DNA from: Linnemannia hyalina
Taxonomy: Eukaryota; Mortierellomycota; Mortierellomycetes; Mortierellales; Mortierellaceae
Direction: 5' to 3'
Assembly: GCA_019671135.1 (NCBI GenBank)
Contig: JAHRHY010000012.1
Span: forward strand, 744,001 to 808,000
DNA length: 64,000 nt
The notes under the pieces were generated by a model. It was not told the DNA's origin and did no database searches. It saw only the letters and a list, made by a program, of their open reading frames with translations. Position numbers and translations under genes: made by a program. Below, one piece after another: positions 12,501 to 22,674 of this stretch; position 1 is the first letter of the stretch, and the number at the start of each line of letters is the position of its first letter.

Positions 12501-13002
12501 CCTTTCCCTCTCTCCTCCTCTAATTTCAGATAGAGAAAAAACATAAGTAAAAGTCGAGAGGTGGCAGAAGAGAGCGACTGGACAGAACACTAATAGCCAT
12601 GCTCGTGTCCACAAGAACCAAAGAAGTTGATTAATTCAATAACATCTACTAGACTGACCCTTGTTCTTATTCCTTGCCCTTGTGTTTGTTCCTCGTCCCT
12701 CGCTTATCTCCTTGTCCCCTTGTCCCTTACCCATGGCCAATCGAATGCCTTCGGGTCTATTGTCCATCGTCGTTCATTCATCTATCTTTCAATCCACTCA
12801 GCTCATTGTGTAAAACAAGACTCAACAACAACAAACAATCCGCCACCGCCCTAGTTTTTCTTTTTACATAAATACCCTACCCCCCCTGGACATTTCGGAT
12901 TCTTTGTCAATCCTCCACAGAGCATTCGCCAACTATACCCATACCCTCCCCCACCCTTCGCCCTCCTCCCCGGCTTTCACCCCCCTGACCACATTCGCTA
13001 CC
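9523..13002. other. 3.5-kb region without a recognisable gene, OPT copy 3 to copy 4
   Basis: Only scattered short open frames rich in F/S/L/K, typical of translated C/T- and A-rich spacer. The longest, 217 codons on the minus strand at 11425-12078, shows no domain, no splice logic and no composition change, so I do not call it. Homopolymer and GA-repeat tracts occur (A-run near 11170, GA repeat near 12330). No remnant of an OPT gene was recognised. The last 300 bases before 13003 are the C-rich leader of copy 4. Confidence 0.55.
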
Positions 13003-15468
13003 ATGGCTACCCAGACCGAGAAGGATACTCACTTTCCTTCGGAAAAAAACGACTTTGACCTCAACGAGAAGGGCATTCAGGCCGACGGCGACGTCGACCT
13101 CAAGGAGGAGCAGGAGAACTCGCCCATCGAGGCCGTTGCTGCTTGTAAGTATTTTTGTAGTTTTCTTTTAATATACTATCACAGTAGCATCTGTCCTCAA
13201 CAGCTTCATAATTACAAATGCTAACTCAACTTCTCTCTTCTTCTTCCCTCTCGTCTTTCTCCCTCATTCTCCTTCATAGCCGTCCCAATCACCGATGATC
13301 CCACTCTCCCCGTCATCACCTTCCGCTTCTGGATCCTTTCCTTCATCTTCACTGCCTTGGGTGCTGTTATCCAGCAGTACTATTTCTTCCGTACCGTCTC
13401 TGGAAACTACTCCATCTTCTTCGTCAACTTGGTCACCTTCTCTCTCGGAAAGGGCATGGCCCGTATTCTCCCAAGCAACAAGCTCACCATCGGCAGCTAC
13501 TCTATGTCCCTCAACCCTGGTCCTTTCAACATCAAGGAGCATGCCATGATCGGTATTGCTGTCTCGTCCGGTGCCGGTGCCGCCTACGCCATCGATATCT
13601 TGTCCGCGACTGACATCTTCCTCGACTACCGCATCAACGCCTTTGGTTCGTTGGTCATGATCATCACCACCCAGTGCGTTGGTTACGGTATGGCCGGTAT
13701 GCTCCGCAAGTACCTCGTCTACCCCGCTGAGATGGTCTGGTGGTCCAACTTGGTCCAAGTCGTCTTCTACAACACCATGCACAATACTGATGACTTCAAG
13801 CGTATCCGCCTCGTCCGCGGCTGGACCCGCATGAAGTTCTTCTGGATCGTCGCCGGTTGCTGCTTCCTCTACCAGCTCTTGCCCCAGTGGGTTGCCCCCA
13901 TCCTGGTTTATTTCGATTGGGTGTGCTGGATTCGTCCCTTTGACATGAACTTCTGGGCTCTGTTCGGCTCCACCTCCGGTTCCGCTGGTATTTTGTCCCT
14001 TTCCTTCGATTGGTCTTCCATTGGTGGTTCTACCATGTACTTGCCTCTCGCTGCCCAGCTCTCCTCGCTCGGTGGCATTATCCTCAACTACTGGATCATT
14101 GTTCCCATCATGTGGATGAACAACATCTTGGGCACCAAGACCATGGGCCGCCCTCTGTCGTCCAAGCTGTTCTACGAGGACGGAAGGGTCTTCAAGATCA
14201 ACGGTGTCTTGAAGGACGACTACTCGGTCGACTGGGACAAGTACCACGCTGGCCAGGAGGCCAACATGGCGCCTTTGTACGCTCTTGGATTCATGACTTC
14301 CTTCATTGCTTTGGCCGCATGCTGCTCCCATGTCGCCTTCTTCCACGGTGCTGAACTCTGGGCCAGCTGGAAGCGCGTTGTCGGTGCCGAAGATGAGGAT
14401 ATCCACACCAAGATGATGAAGGTCTACCCCGAAGTTCCCCAGTACTGGTACGCTATCTTCTACATCGTCATGGCCGGTCTTGCCTGCGCTGTCTGCGAGC
14501 TCTACAACACCCAGCTTCCTTGGTGGGCTCTTATCCTCGCGCTGTTTGTCGGTTGGGTCTTGACTCTCCCCATCGGTGTGATGAACGCCGTTACTGGTTA
14601 CGGTCCCGGTCTTAACGTCATCACAGAGTTGATCTGCGGTTACATCCTCCCTGGCAAGCCCATCGCCAACATGACCTTCAAGTGTTACGGTTACATGGCC
14701 ATGTACCAGTGCAACTTCCTCCTTTCGGATCTCAAGCTCGGTCACTACATGAAGATCCCCCCGCGCGCCATGTTTGTCGGTCAGCTCTGGGGAACTCTCA
14801 TCGGCTCCATCTTCAACTACCTCACCATGATCCTCATCATCAACTCCCACCGTGAGTACCTCAAGGGTGACCCCAAGACTGCCGATCCCAACGGTCTCTG
14901 GACCGGTAACCGTGTCCAGATCTTCTGGGGCTCCGGTTTGATCTACGGTGCTCTCGGCCCCGCCAAGATGTTCGCTCTCGATGGCAAGTACTGGTTCGTC
15001 TACATCGGTTTCTTGATCGGCTTCATCGCCCCCGCCATCCAGTGGGTCCTCTCCAAGAAGTTCCCCCAGTTTGGCTGGTCCAAGATCAACGTTGCCATTA
15101 TCGCCGGAGGCATGGGCGCCTTCCCCAACGGTTACGCCGTCGGTGTCGTCTCTTCCTTGGTCTGCGCCCTCGTCTTCCAGGGCTACCTCCGCCGCTGCCA
15201 CAAGAACTGGTGGTCAAAGTACGTCTTCATCCTCTCCGCTGCCCTCGACACCGGCGCAGCCTTTACGGGCCTCCTAATCTTCCTCTTCTTGGGAGGCGGT
15301 CTCGACCCCAAGATCGCAGTCAACGTTCCTAGCTGGTGGGGCAACTACAGAACCAGCAACGAGACCTTGGCCGACGAATTTGGTTCCAACTACCCTTACA
15401 TTGATGTCAACCGCTGCGGTGCTGCTGACCCTGGTATGTGGGAGGAGGGTTCTCTTCTCAAGCTCTAG
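13003..15468 (+). CDS. Oligopeptide transporter, OPT family (copy 4)
   Basis: Intact OPT transporter, 776 aa, two exons: 13003-13144 and 13280-15468. Only the ancestral first intron remains, splitting a codon just before VPITDDP as in the other copies. Signatures include NPGPFNIKEH, KIPPRAMFVGQLWG and IIAGGMGAFPNGYAVG, with the usual multi-helix pattern. The N-terminal cytosolic tail is acidic (KEEQENSPIEAV). The C-terminus is longer and different (after WWGNYRTSNE, ending EEGSLLKL). Third positions are almost always C or G, far more biased than in copies 1-3. This suggests high expression, and it also opens a long antisense frame of 645 codons that is not a gene. It ends convergently with MRD1, 400 nt away. 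Substrate not determinable from sequence. Confidence 0.94.
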
Positions 15469-15866
15469 ATTAATAGCTCCTTAATTAGTAAATATAACCT
15501 TTATCTTTTTTTTTTTTTTTTGTTCTGTTTGGTTTTCTGTGAAAGGGTATGAGGATAAACACTTTTGAAATGTAAACAGGAGCTTGGACCGCGTTTCTTG
15601 ATCTTTCAATAGGTTAGAAAAACTAGGAAAGGAGGGGGGGCGCTATGTACCTCTCTCAAAGGGTATGGATGTGTATATGCGTGTTTTTTATGCGAGTGAG
15701 AAAAGGGTGTAGTGGAATGCTAAAATAATAATACATGTGCGATTTTTTTTCTAAGTGGGTGGAGGAAAGGGGGATAATACTGGTTGTTTCGGTACTGGTT
15801 GTTTCGGTACTGGTTGTTTCGGTACTGGTTGTTTTTGGTACTGATGGTTTCGGTCAGTAAAGTCGT
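15469..15866. other. Convergent 3' region between OPT copy 4 and MRD1
   Basis: Holds both 3' untranslated regions: a T-run at about 15508-15522 after the OPT stop, AT-rich words, and a short tandem repeat next to the MRD1 stop (listed separately). No gene seen. Confidence 0.6.
15778..15853. repeat. 15-bp tandem repeat, about five units
   Basis: Unit TACTGGTTGTTTCGG is repeated three times exactly (15778-15822), then once with an inserted T (16 bp) and once with two substitutions. It lies within the 3' untranslated region of MRD1, ending about 14 nt from its stop. It is a minisatellite likely to vary in copy number; no function is implied. Confidence 0.9.
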
Positions 15867-18800
15867 TTAGTCCTCCTCCATCATCATATCGTCGTCGTCA
15901 CCGTCGAGGTCAACCTTTCTGCGCTTGCCGCTACCATGACCATCGTCCTTCCGGAACTGACGACCAGTCTTCTCACGCAAGACATCCAAGTTCGAGTCCT
16001 CCTCGGCCCACTCGACAACCAAGTGACGACCCAGCAAATGTGTGCTTGCAACGTTCTCGTACACGTTCTTGGCCTCTTGCTTGGTCATAAAGTCCAAGAA
16101 GGCAAAACCGCGGTGGCCTCCCGACATCTTCTTGGGAATACGAACAGACTTGAGCTGACCAAAAGAACTAGAGTTTTTTTTGGAATAAAGCATGAGCAAA
16201 GGTTAGTACATGGCCAAAAAAAAAATTGCCTATTTATCCCACCATAATTTCTCACTGTAAACAACAATCCGTACCTGAACAAGCCCTGGATATCTTTTTT
16301 GGTGGCCTCGAAGGGAATGTTGCGGATGAGGAGCTTGGTGCCATGGTCCTTGGGTGCAACGCGGCTCTTCTTGCTGTCGCCCTTGGAAGTCGAGCGATCC
16401 GAGAACTTGATCTCGAGTTTGCTTCCGTCCAGAATGAATCCGTTCATAGCCTTCATGGCCGTCAAGGCCTTGTCCTTTGATACAAACTCGGCGAAACCAA
16501 AACCCATGCTCAACGTCTTGCCGGAGTTCTTGGGGTCGGGCTTGTAGCGAATTAAAGTCGACTTGATACCATCGACACTGGCGAACGCCTTTTTAAGACC
16601 CTCATCTGTTGTCTTGAAGTTGATGTTCTTGATGAACAAGGTCGCGCCCTCAAGGTTGTCGGCATCCTGAGAACCCTCTGCTGTGGTGGTGGCGTCCATA
16701 AGCTGGGTCGATGTGATCTTCTTGGAAAGAGCCTCCTCAACCTCATCTGATGCCTTCTTCTCAGCCTTCTTGTTCTTCATCTCGGGATCGTACTTGGTCG
16801 AGAACACTCCAACGGGCGCCTTCTCCAAGTACAAGATGGTATCCTTGAAACGACGGTAGGCCAAGTGAGAGAACGCTGATCTGGCTTCACTGGGCTGCAA
16901 AAACTCGACAATGGCGATGGTCTTGGCTGGGGGCATCAAGACACGTCCGAGGTCTCCATGAGAGCCAAATACATCCTGAAGTTCTTGCTCGGTGGTACTG
17001 AAGGGAATGTTCTTGACCAAGATGACCGTGTCGCTGCGTTCCTTCTTGCCAAAGGAGTCGACATTGATGCCCTCCTCCTCCAGGAACTTCTTCGTCTCCA
17101 TGATAATCTGGGTCTCTGCCACGGCAAGTCGCACTCCCATGTTATCGGCATCAGGGTTCAAAATATCGGCCTTGGAGACGTTGAGGCGGTCTGCGATAGA
17201 TGCTGCAATGGCATCCGACTATGTTGGACATGTAAGGAAGAGTAGACATCAATATCGTCGAACAATCAAATTCAAAAGAGAATTCACAGGCAATAATGGT
17301 GATGAGACTTACGTTCATGTAAAGACTGTTCCAGTTAAAGTCCATTCCACTCTGACCTTTCTTCTTCATCTCGCGCTGCTTCTTGATCGACAGGGGGCGA
17401 CCGCCGGGTCCGAGAGGGTTGTCCTCATCCTCCTTTGGCTGTGGCTTCTCCTTAGAGGCGAGAATATGAAGCAGACGACCCATAAAGAACTTCTTGTCCA
17501 GTGTTGAAAAGGCCTTGATGGCATGTTCTGGCAAGAGGTAGAGAACGTAGGCATAACCCTTGGGCTTCTTGGTATCCTTGGAAATGGGCATGTGGACTTC
17601 GGACAAGGGGCCGAACTTCTCGAACAGTTTCCGAAGATCGTCCTCTGTGCAGGTATATGGCAAGTTTCGGACAAAAAGGCGTCCAGTATCGGCAATCAAG
17701 TTCTTGGTAGTCTCCTCTTCCTCCTCAGCTGAGATAATGACGGGTCTGTTTGGTGGCTCCTGTGCAATCTTGGGAGCTGGTGCAGGTGTCACCTCTGTAT
17801 CAGACTTTTCGCCCTCCTTCTCGTCTCCAGACTTGGCCTATGTGCGAGTAGATGAAAAATGACAACACAATTAGAAACTGGGGGTTTTCCGCGAGTTGCA
17901 ATGTCGTCCAAAAAACTGATAAGTATTAAGTAATACCTCCTCACCCGCGGCAGGTGCGGCATCAGCGGGCTTGGCCATGCGAGACTTGAGCCAGTCCAAA
18001 TCCGAGATTCCAGAATCGTTGACAAGGTTGTCCTCCTTAGGAGCCTCGGACATCTCAATATCAGCGTTCTCATCCTCCTCCTTTGCGTCAGCTTTCACGA
18101 CTGGCAAGTTGTCGTAGAGTTCGTCATCCGAGTCCTCGAATGTAATCTTTGTCTGCGTCACCATCATTCCCTCTCCACCAGGCTTCCTGTTCTTCAGCGC
18201 CACGACCTGAGCTCTGGCCTTTGTCCTGTTGTTCTCCCGTCCATGTCCAACCTTTTCGGTGTTCAACTCCACAGCATCGTCGTTCGCCCAGGTTTTGGTA
18301 GTGACTCTAGGCTTCATCACCTCCAGATACTCTCTCAGCTTGGGGTCATTCTCAGCCTGGTACAGCTTGGCAAGATGCTCCTTCTTCCTCCTCATCTCTG
18401 CGTCAGCCTCGTTCTCACGTCTTGTCTTCATCGCTGTCTCGGCAACCTCCCGATTCTGACGCTCAATGCCCAATTTCCGTGCATGTGCCGATGTACCGAT
18501 AGTGTGTTGACTCCAGGCTCTTGGCAACGAATCATCACCAATCTATTACGTGTATCGATTCACCACATGTTATTAGTACCTAAGGCAGTAATGTGGGGCA
18601 CATCAAAAAGCTTCCTCGCAACACGGGTACTGGCTGTAATATCCTGTTATATACCTCCTTGGCCTTCTCGACAATGATCTTGGACGTATCAATGAAGGTG
18701 TTGTTGAAATGCGCCAGCGCAGCCTTGGCATCCTTGTCAGTCTTGTATCCGATGAATCCGAAACGTCTAGAGTTTCCGAACCTGTGTATGACATAGCAAA

Positions 18801-19152
18801 ACAGAATGAAAACATTCATGTCAGAAATATATTCTTTTGACCGAGACAAGGCACTGACACAGGCACAATTCGGTTCGTGCAAGATTGTCAACGTACGAGC
18901 TTTTCATGAGCTTGGCATCGGTGACCTCTCCAACAGAGCTAAAGTGCTCACGGAACCGCTCGTCCGTGAGATGCTTGGGAAGGTTCTTGATAATTAACCT
19001 CGACCTGAGGGGGTTTGGAAAGTAGAATAAGAATGGCGTTGAGCAAAGTAAGTCGGGGTGTTCCAATTGAGTATCGTATCGCAAATGGAGAGTGCAGTGG
19101 ATGTTAACAGGTATATTCGTTTATGCCTGGCAGGTCGCGTGTGTCTTTACAT
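15867..19152 (-). CDS. MRD1: Multiple RNA-binding domain protein Mrd1 (RBM19 family)
   Basis: Nucleolar RNA-binding protein needed for early 18S rRNA processing in the 90S pre-ribosome (family knowledge). Eight exon pieces: 19152-19151, 19004-18897, 18781-18655, 18542-17937, 17837-17313, 17218-16275 and 16167-15867, the first being only the AT of the start codon; total 870 aa, against 887 in yeast. Five RRMs are visible: [19 protein letters not shown] (2-80), [11 protein letters not shown] (about 310), [11 protein letters not shown] (about 485), [10 protein letters not shown] (about 640) and [20 protein letters not shown] (about 750). A charged linker follows RRM1 and a basic then acidic tail ends MMMEED. 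The N-terminus [10 protein letters not shown] fits the family only if ATG is split as AT|G by a 146-nt intron with GTAAAG donor and CTCAG acceptor. The rest of the model is firm; the split start is inferred. Confidence 0.9.
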
Positions 19153-19458
19153 TGTACTCTGTTGTGTGATGAAGGGGATGAGAGGAGAGCTTTAGGTCGA
19201 ATGGAAAAGTAACTGTCTCTTGGGCGTTCAAGGTCGAGGCTCCAAGAAAAAAAAAAAAAAAGGTGGCTTAGCTGTATTTACGGTGACGGGCTTTTTAGCT
19301 ACCGTAGTTGCCACCAATTGACCGATTCACATTTTCTAGCATTAACAGTTCTTGTATGGAACCAGCCCGTAACATTGAGAAGGTATTATTCATATTAGCG
19401 ATGGTCTCTGAACTAGACTTGTTATCCGAGGACTCGCCTCCCCTCGTACTTGGTCACT
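19153..19458. other. Spacer between MRD1 and the BAR/SH3 gene
   Basis: Both neighbours are on the minus strand, so these 306 nt must hold the MRD1 promoter and 5' leader plus the 3' end of the BAR/SH3 gene. An A-run lies at about 19244-19260. No other feature seen. Confidence 0.6.
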
Positions 19459-22163
19459 CTAAATATCCTGGACGTAGTTTCCTACAAAGAAGAAGAAATG
19501 TCGCTTGTGAGAAACAAATCCTATAAAGATGGGCCCATGGCCGAGATAAGAACACATTGTATAAACACAAGCGCTAAGCTTACCTGGGAAGACTCCTTGC
19601 CTGCCATTCAACTTTCCGGTCCACCAGTCTTCAGCACTTGCAGTCTTCTCTACAATCTCAATCCGGTCGTCCTTTCTAAAGCTCAAGTCGCCATCCTGCT
19701 GAGCGTCATAGTCGTACAATGCAACCACCATCTTGACACCACCCAAACGCTTGGGAACTGGCGGTGGTGGAGGCTTCTTGTTAGCAAGATTCGTCATTCC
19801 ATGTTGGTAAGCTGCGGACGCCGCTGTTGCAGCCACGGCTCCGGCGATGCCTGTGCTGAATGGGCTGAGGTGGACATGAACATTGGGTCCGCCGCGAGCT
19901 GCTGGAGCTGCTGCTGGAGCCGTGGCAGCTGCGGGAATCGCTTGGGGTGACGAGTAGGCTGGTGGTGGTGGTGATGCCTCCTGGTTCGCCCGTGCTGCTT
20001 GCCATGGCTTTGGGGCGGTGGCAGTCTGCCAAGGCTTGGCTGCAGCGATAGGAGGGGGCGATGCTCCGTTTCCAGTTCCAGCTGACTGCCATGTTTTAGG
20101 TGCAACTGGAGGCGAGGCTGATGCGGCCGCCAAACCGCCAGCCTGCTGCTGCCATGGCTTGGACGCAGTGGCGCTCTGCCAAGGCTTGGCGGCAGGTGGC
20201 GCTGGAGGTGAGTAATTTCCTGTTCCTCCAACCGCCGGTGGTCCATATTGTCTGGGTGTCCCTTGAGCACTTTCATTAGGGTTGGTGTCGTGACCAGGGC
20301 GTCCATACTTACTTTGGTAGGCTGATATCACAAGAAAAGCAGGCGTCAATGGTTAGGATCGGAGTTTCATGCAGGCTGTCATTCAAGTTTTAGAGCAATT
20401 GATTGAGATGAGTCTCCTTACGAGTTGCGACGGCACGCTTGGTGATGATTTCGACAGACTCGAGAGTAGGGGTGATGTCGTCTTTGCGTGCTTGGTATCC
20501 CTGGAGAACATCCATCGATAAGTCATAGTAGCCGCTCTTGGACAAGGGGTCGATGCGATCCAGAAGAATGTTGTAGATGCGAAGCTGCAGGTAGAAGAAG
20601 GAGTGGAAAATAGGCTGCATCAATTGAGTCCTCAGCCAGAAGTATCCTGGTAACTCCTCCTTCAGCAAGTTGTTCAAGCCCTCGTAATCAGCGGTCGCCA
20701 CTTCCAGCTGAGACTCCAACTAGATGTAGAAAAAAAATCAACGTAAAGTTAGAAAGATGAAGACAACGCCCAAATGACACAAGTACAGGAGGACAGCCCT
20801 TGTCTTTCCTGAAGCTGCGCCAGACTCGTACCTTGAAAATCTCCTTCTCGTCGCTGAGCTTTCTGTCCTTCTTATCCTGCAGCTTCTTCAAAGAGATCCT
20901 GTAACGGTCATAATCAACCAGCTTATGATCGCGTTTGATCATGGTCTTGCGGATCATCTTCATGAGTGTTTGCATTTCCGTCAAGGGTCTAACGACTGTC
21001 ACCTCGAGCTTGTCCTAAAGTTTGAAAGAGTGGTAAATGAAATAAAACAACAGCCGACCGGGCGGAGAATTAGATAGGCCGACTCACTTTTGAGTTCCAG
21101 GAACGGTGACATCAATTCAATCGATGTTCCACTATTTTCTTTCGTTTTGCGCAGAGAACAACAATGAAAACAAAATGGCGCCGTGGCGGGGACAAGGCAG
21201 AACTAGAAAGAAAGAAAGAACTCCGTACCACTTCAGGAAGGAGAAGATCACGAATTTCTCTCATAACAGCCTGGAAGTCATCGACAGCCTGGACAGATTC
21301 GGGGGCAGTCTGGACACGACGAGGGGTCACTTCGCCGCTGGGAACGCCAAGGGAGGGGTCGTAGATCTCTTCAAGGATGATACCAAACTCGGCTTGATGG
21401 TTCAGGAGGGCTGTGAGAGTGGACAAAAATGAAAAAAAAGGTTTGGTCAGCCATGCCATGCCAAATCGTCAGCCTCTCCAGAAATAATTGAGGAGGTCTC
21501 GGCATGCCAACATGAAGCCGTTGCAGTCTCTTGCAGACTCTCTTACCAGTGACACTATCGCGGTATTTGCAGACCTCGGCGATCAGAACGGCTGTCGACT
21601 TTTCGGAGGCAGTGAAGCTGTTATTCATCTCCTTGAACTCATGATCGGTTGTAGCTATTCAGGGCCAATAAGAAAAGACCAAGCGTGGCAGGAAAATGTA
21701 AGGGCTGAGCGTTTCTGGTCAAGTGGAGGTAAGGAGTGGCAAAGAGAGAAAAGCGGTGTGGTTGTGGAGGGGTTGTGTATGAGGTGAGGGAGGACAATTG
21801 GTTGTTATTCTGGTGGGTAAGAAGGGTTCATAGGGAAAGGTGGAAAAACGAAAGAGCGAAAACAAACTAGGTGGGAGGGCAGCATACCATCGCGAATTCC
21901 GGTTTTTGTGCCCAAGGTGTGGGGCAGACGAGAGACCGCCTTGGTAAGTCCCTTCCTGATGAACAAAGGTACAAGAAAGAAGAGCGGTTGAAGAGTGAGT
22001 TTCTTTACTGTTGAGAGAAAATATCGAGATGGAGTGCATTGCTGTTGGCATTGCCAACCGTTGGATGGGAGTGTTTTTATTCCTTGGTAGACGCTTCTAC
22101 ATCGTGGCGTGTCTGTGATGTATGTTGAAGAGTGAATTGTATTGACAGCCCTTACCAACTCAT
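19459..22163 (-). CDS. RVS167: N-BAR and SH3 domain protein, Rvs167/amphiphysin type
   Basis: Membrane-curving protein that acts in endocytic vesicle scission at cortical actin patches (family role). Exons 22163-22156, 21955-21888, 21654-21547, 21410-21229, 21014-20832, 20719-20422, 20321-19584 and 19481-19459 give 535 aa with all phases closed. The first coding exon is 8 nt (ATGAGTTG); joined to exon 2 it yields MSWKGLTKAVSRLP, the conserved amphipathic start of this family, which fixes the start. The BAR domain spans about 1-250 (LLNHQAEF, LIKRDHKLVDYDRYR-like segment, LKEELPGYF). The linker (255-475) is P/A/Q-rich with five KPWQ or KTWQ repeats. The SH3 domain (478-535) has ALYDYDAQQ, EDWWTGKLNG and, across the last intron, FPGNYVQDI. 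Likely forms a heterodimer with an Rvs161-type partner elsewhere. It shares a divergent promoter with the peroxiredoxin. Confidence 0.93.
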
Positions 22164-22674
22164 GGGTGAATGATTGCTGTTGTTGAGGTTGTTGTTGAGG
22201 CGCGAGAAGGATTAAAGTAAGGTGGATGGTGTGCTGGGTTGTTGAAAGTAGGAAAAGGAGCGTGTGTGAGAGTGAAAGGGTTTAAGGGTGTAAGAGTGGC
22301 GGCAGTGGTGGCGGCGATAAGGTGTGAGGAAGAAGAGAAGAGTGGAGGGAGAGTCGAAGAAGCAAGTAATAAAAAGGAGCAAATTCAAGCGTGCCGTCAT
22401 CGACATAGGATGGACAAGCGGCTTTCCTGCCCAGTCAGTCCAGACAGGCAAGCTGACAGCGGCTCTCATACTCCGCTTTCTTGCGTTCTGGCCCTCTGCT
22501 CTTGCCTTCCCCTGTCGCAAGTTTTACAGATGTGACTGTTACCACATTCATGGTCGAAGAGGGTCCTGGCCAGGCTGAAGACAATAATTGCTTGTCTTGT
22601 CCCCTTCTCTCTTCTTTTTCTTCTTCAACTCTCCACACCCACATCCCATCAATCAACAACCCCACACCCACAAA
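22164..22674. promoter_or_regulatory. Divergent intergenic region, BAR/SH3 gene and peroxiredoxin
   Basis: 511 nt between two start codons facing away from each other, so it must contain both promoters. The right end (about 22595-22674) is a C/T- then CA-rich leader typical of highly expressed fungal genes. The left part carries GTTGTTG repeats and purine-rich stretches. No known factor site could be assigned. Confidence 0.6.

Noticed and set aside
13264..15201. 645-codon open frame antisense to OPT copy 4
   Set aside because: It mirrors the codon bias of the sense gene: C/G-ending codons remove antisense stops. The translation is E/D/G/V-rich with no domain, while the sense strand encodes a full OPT transporter.
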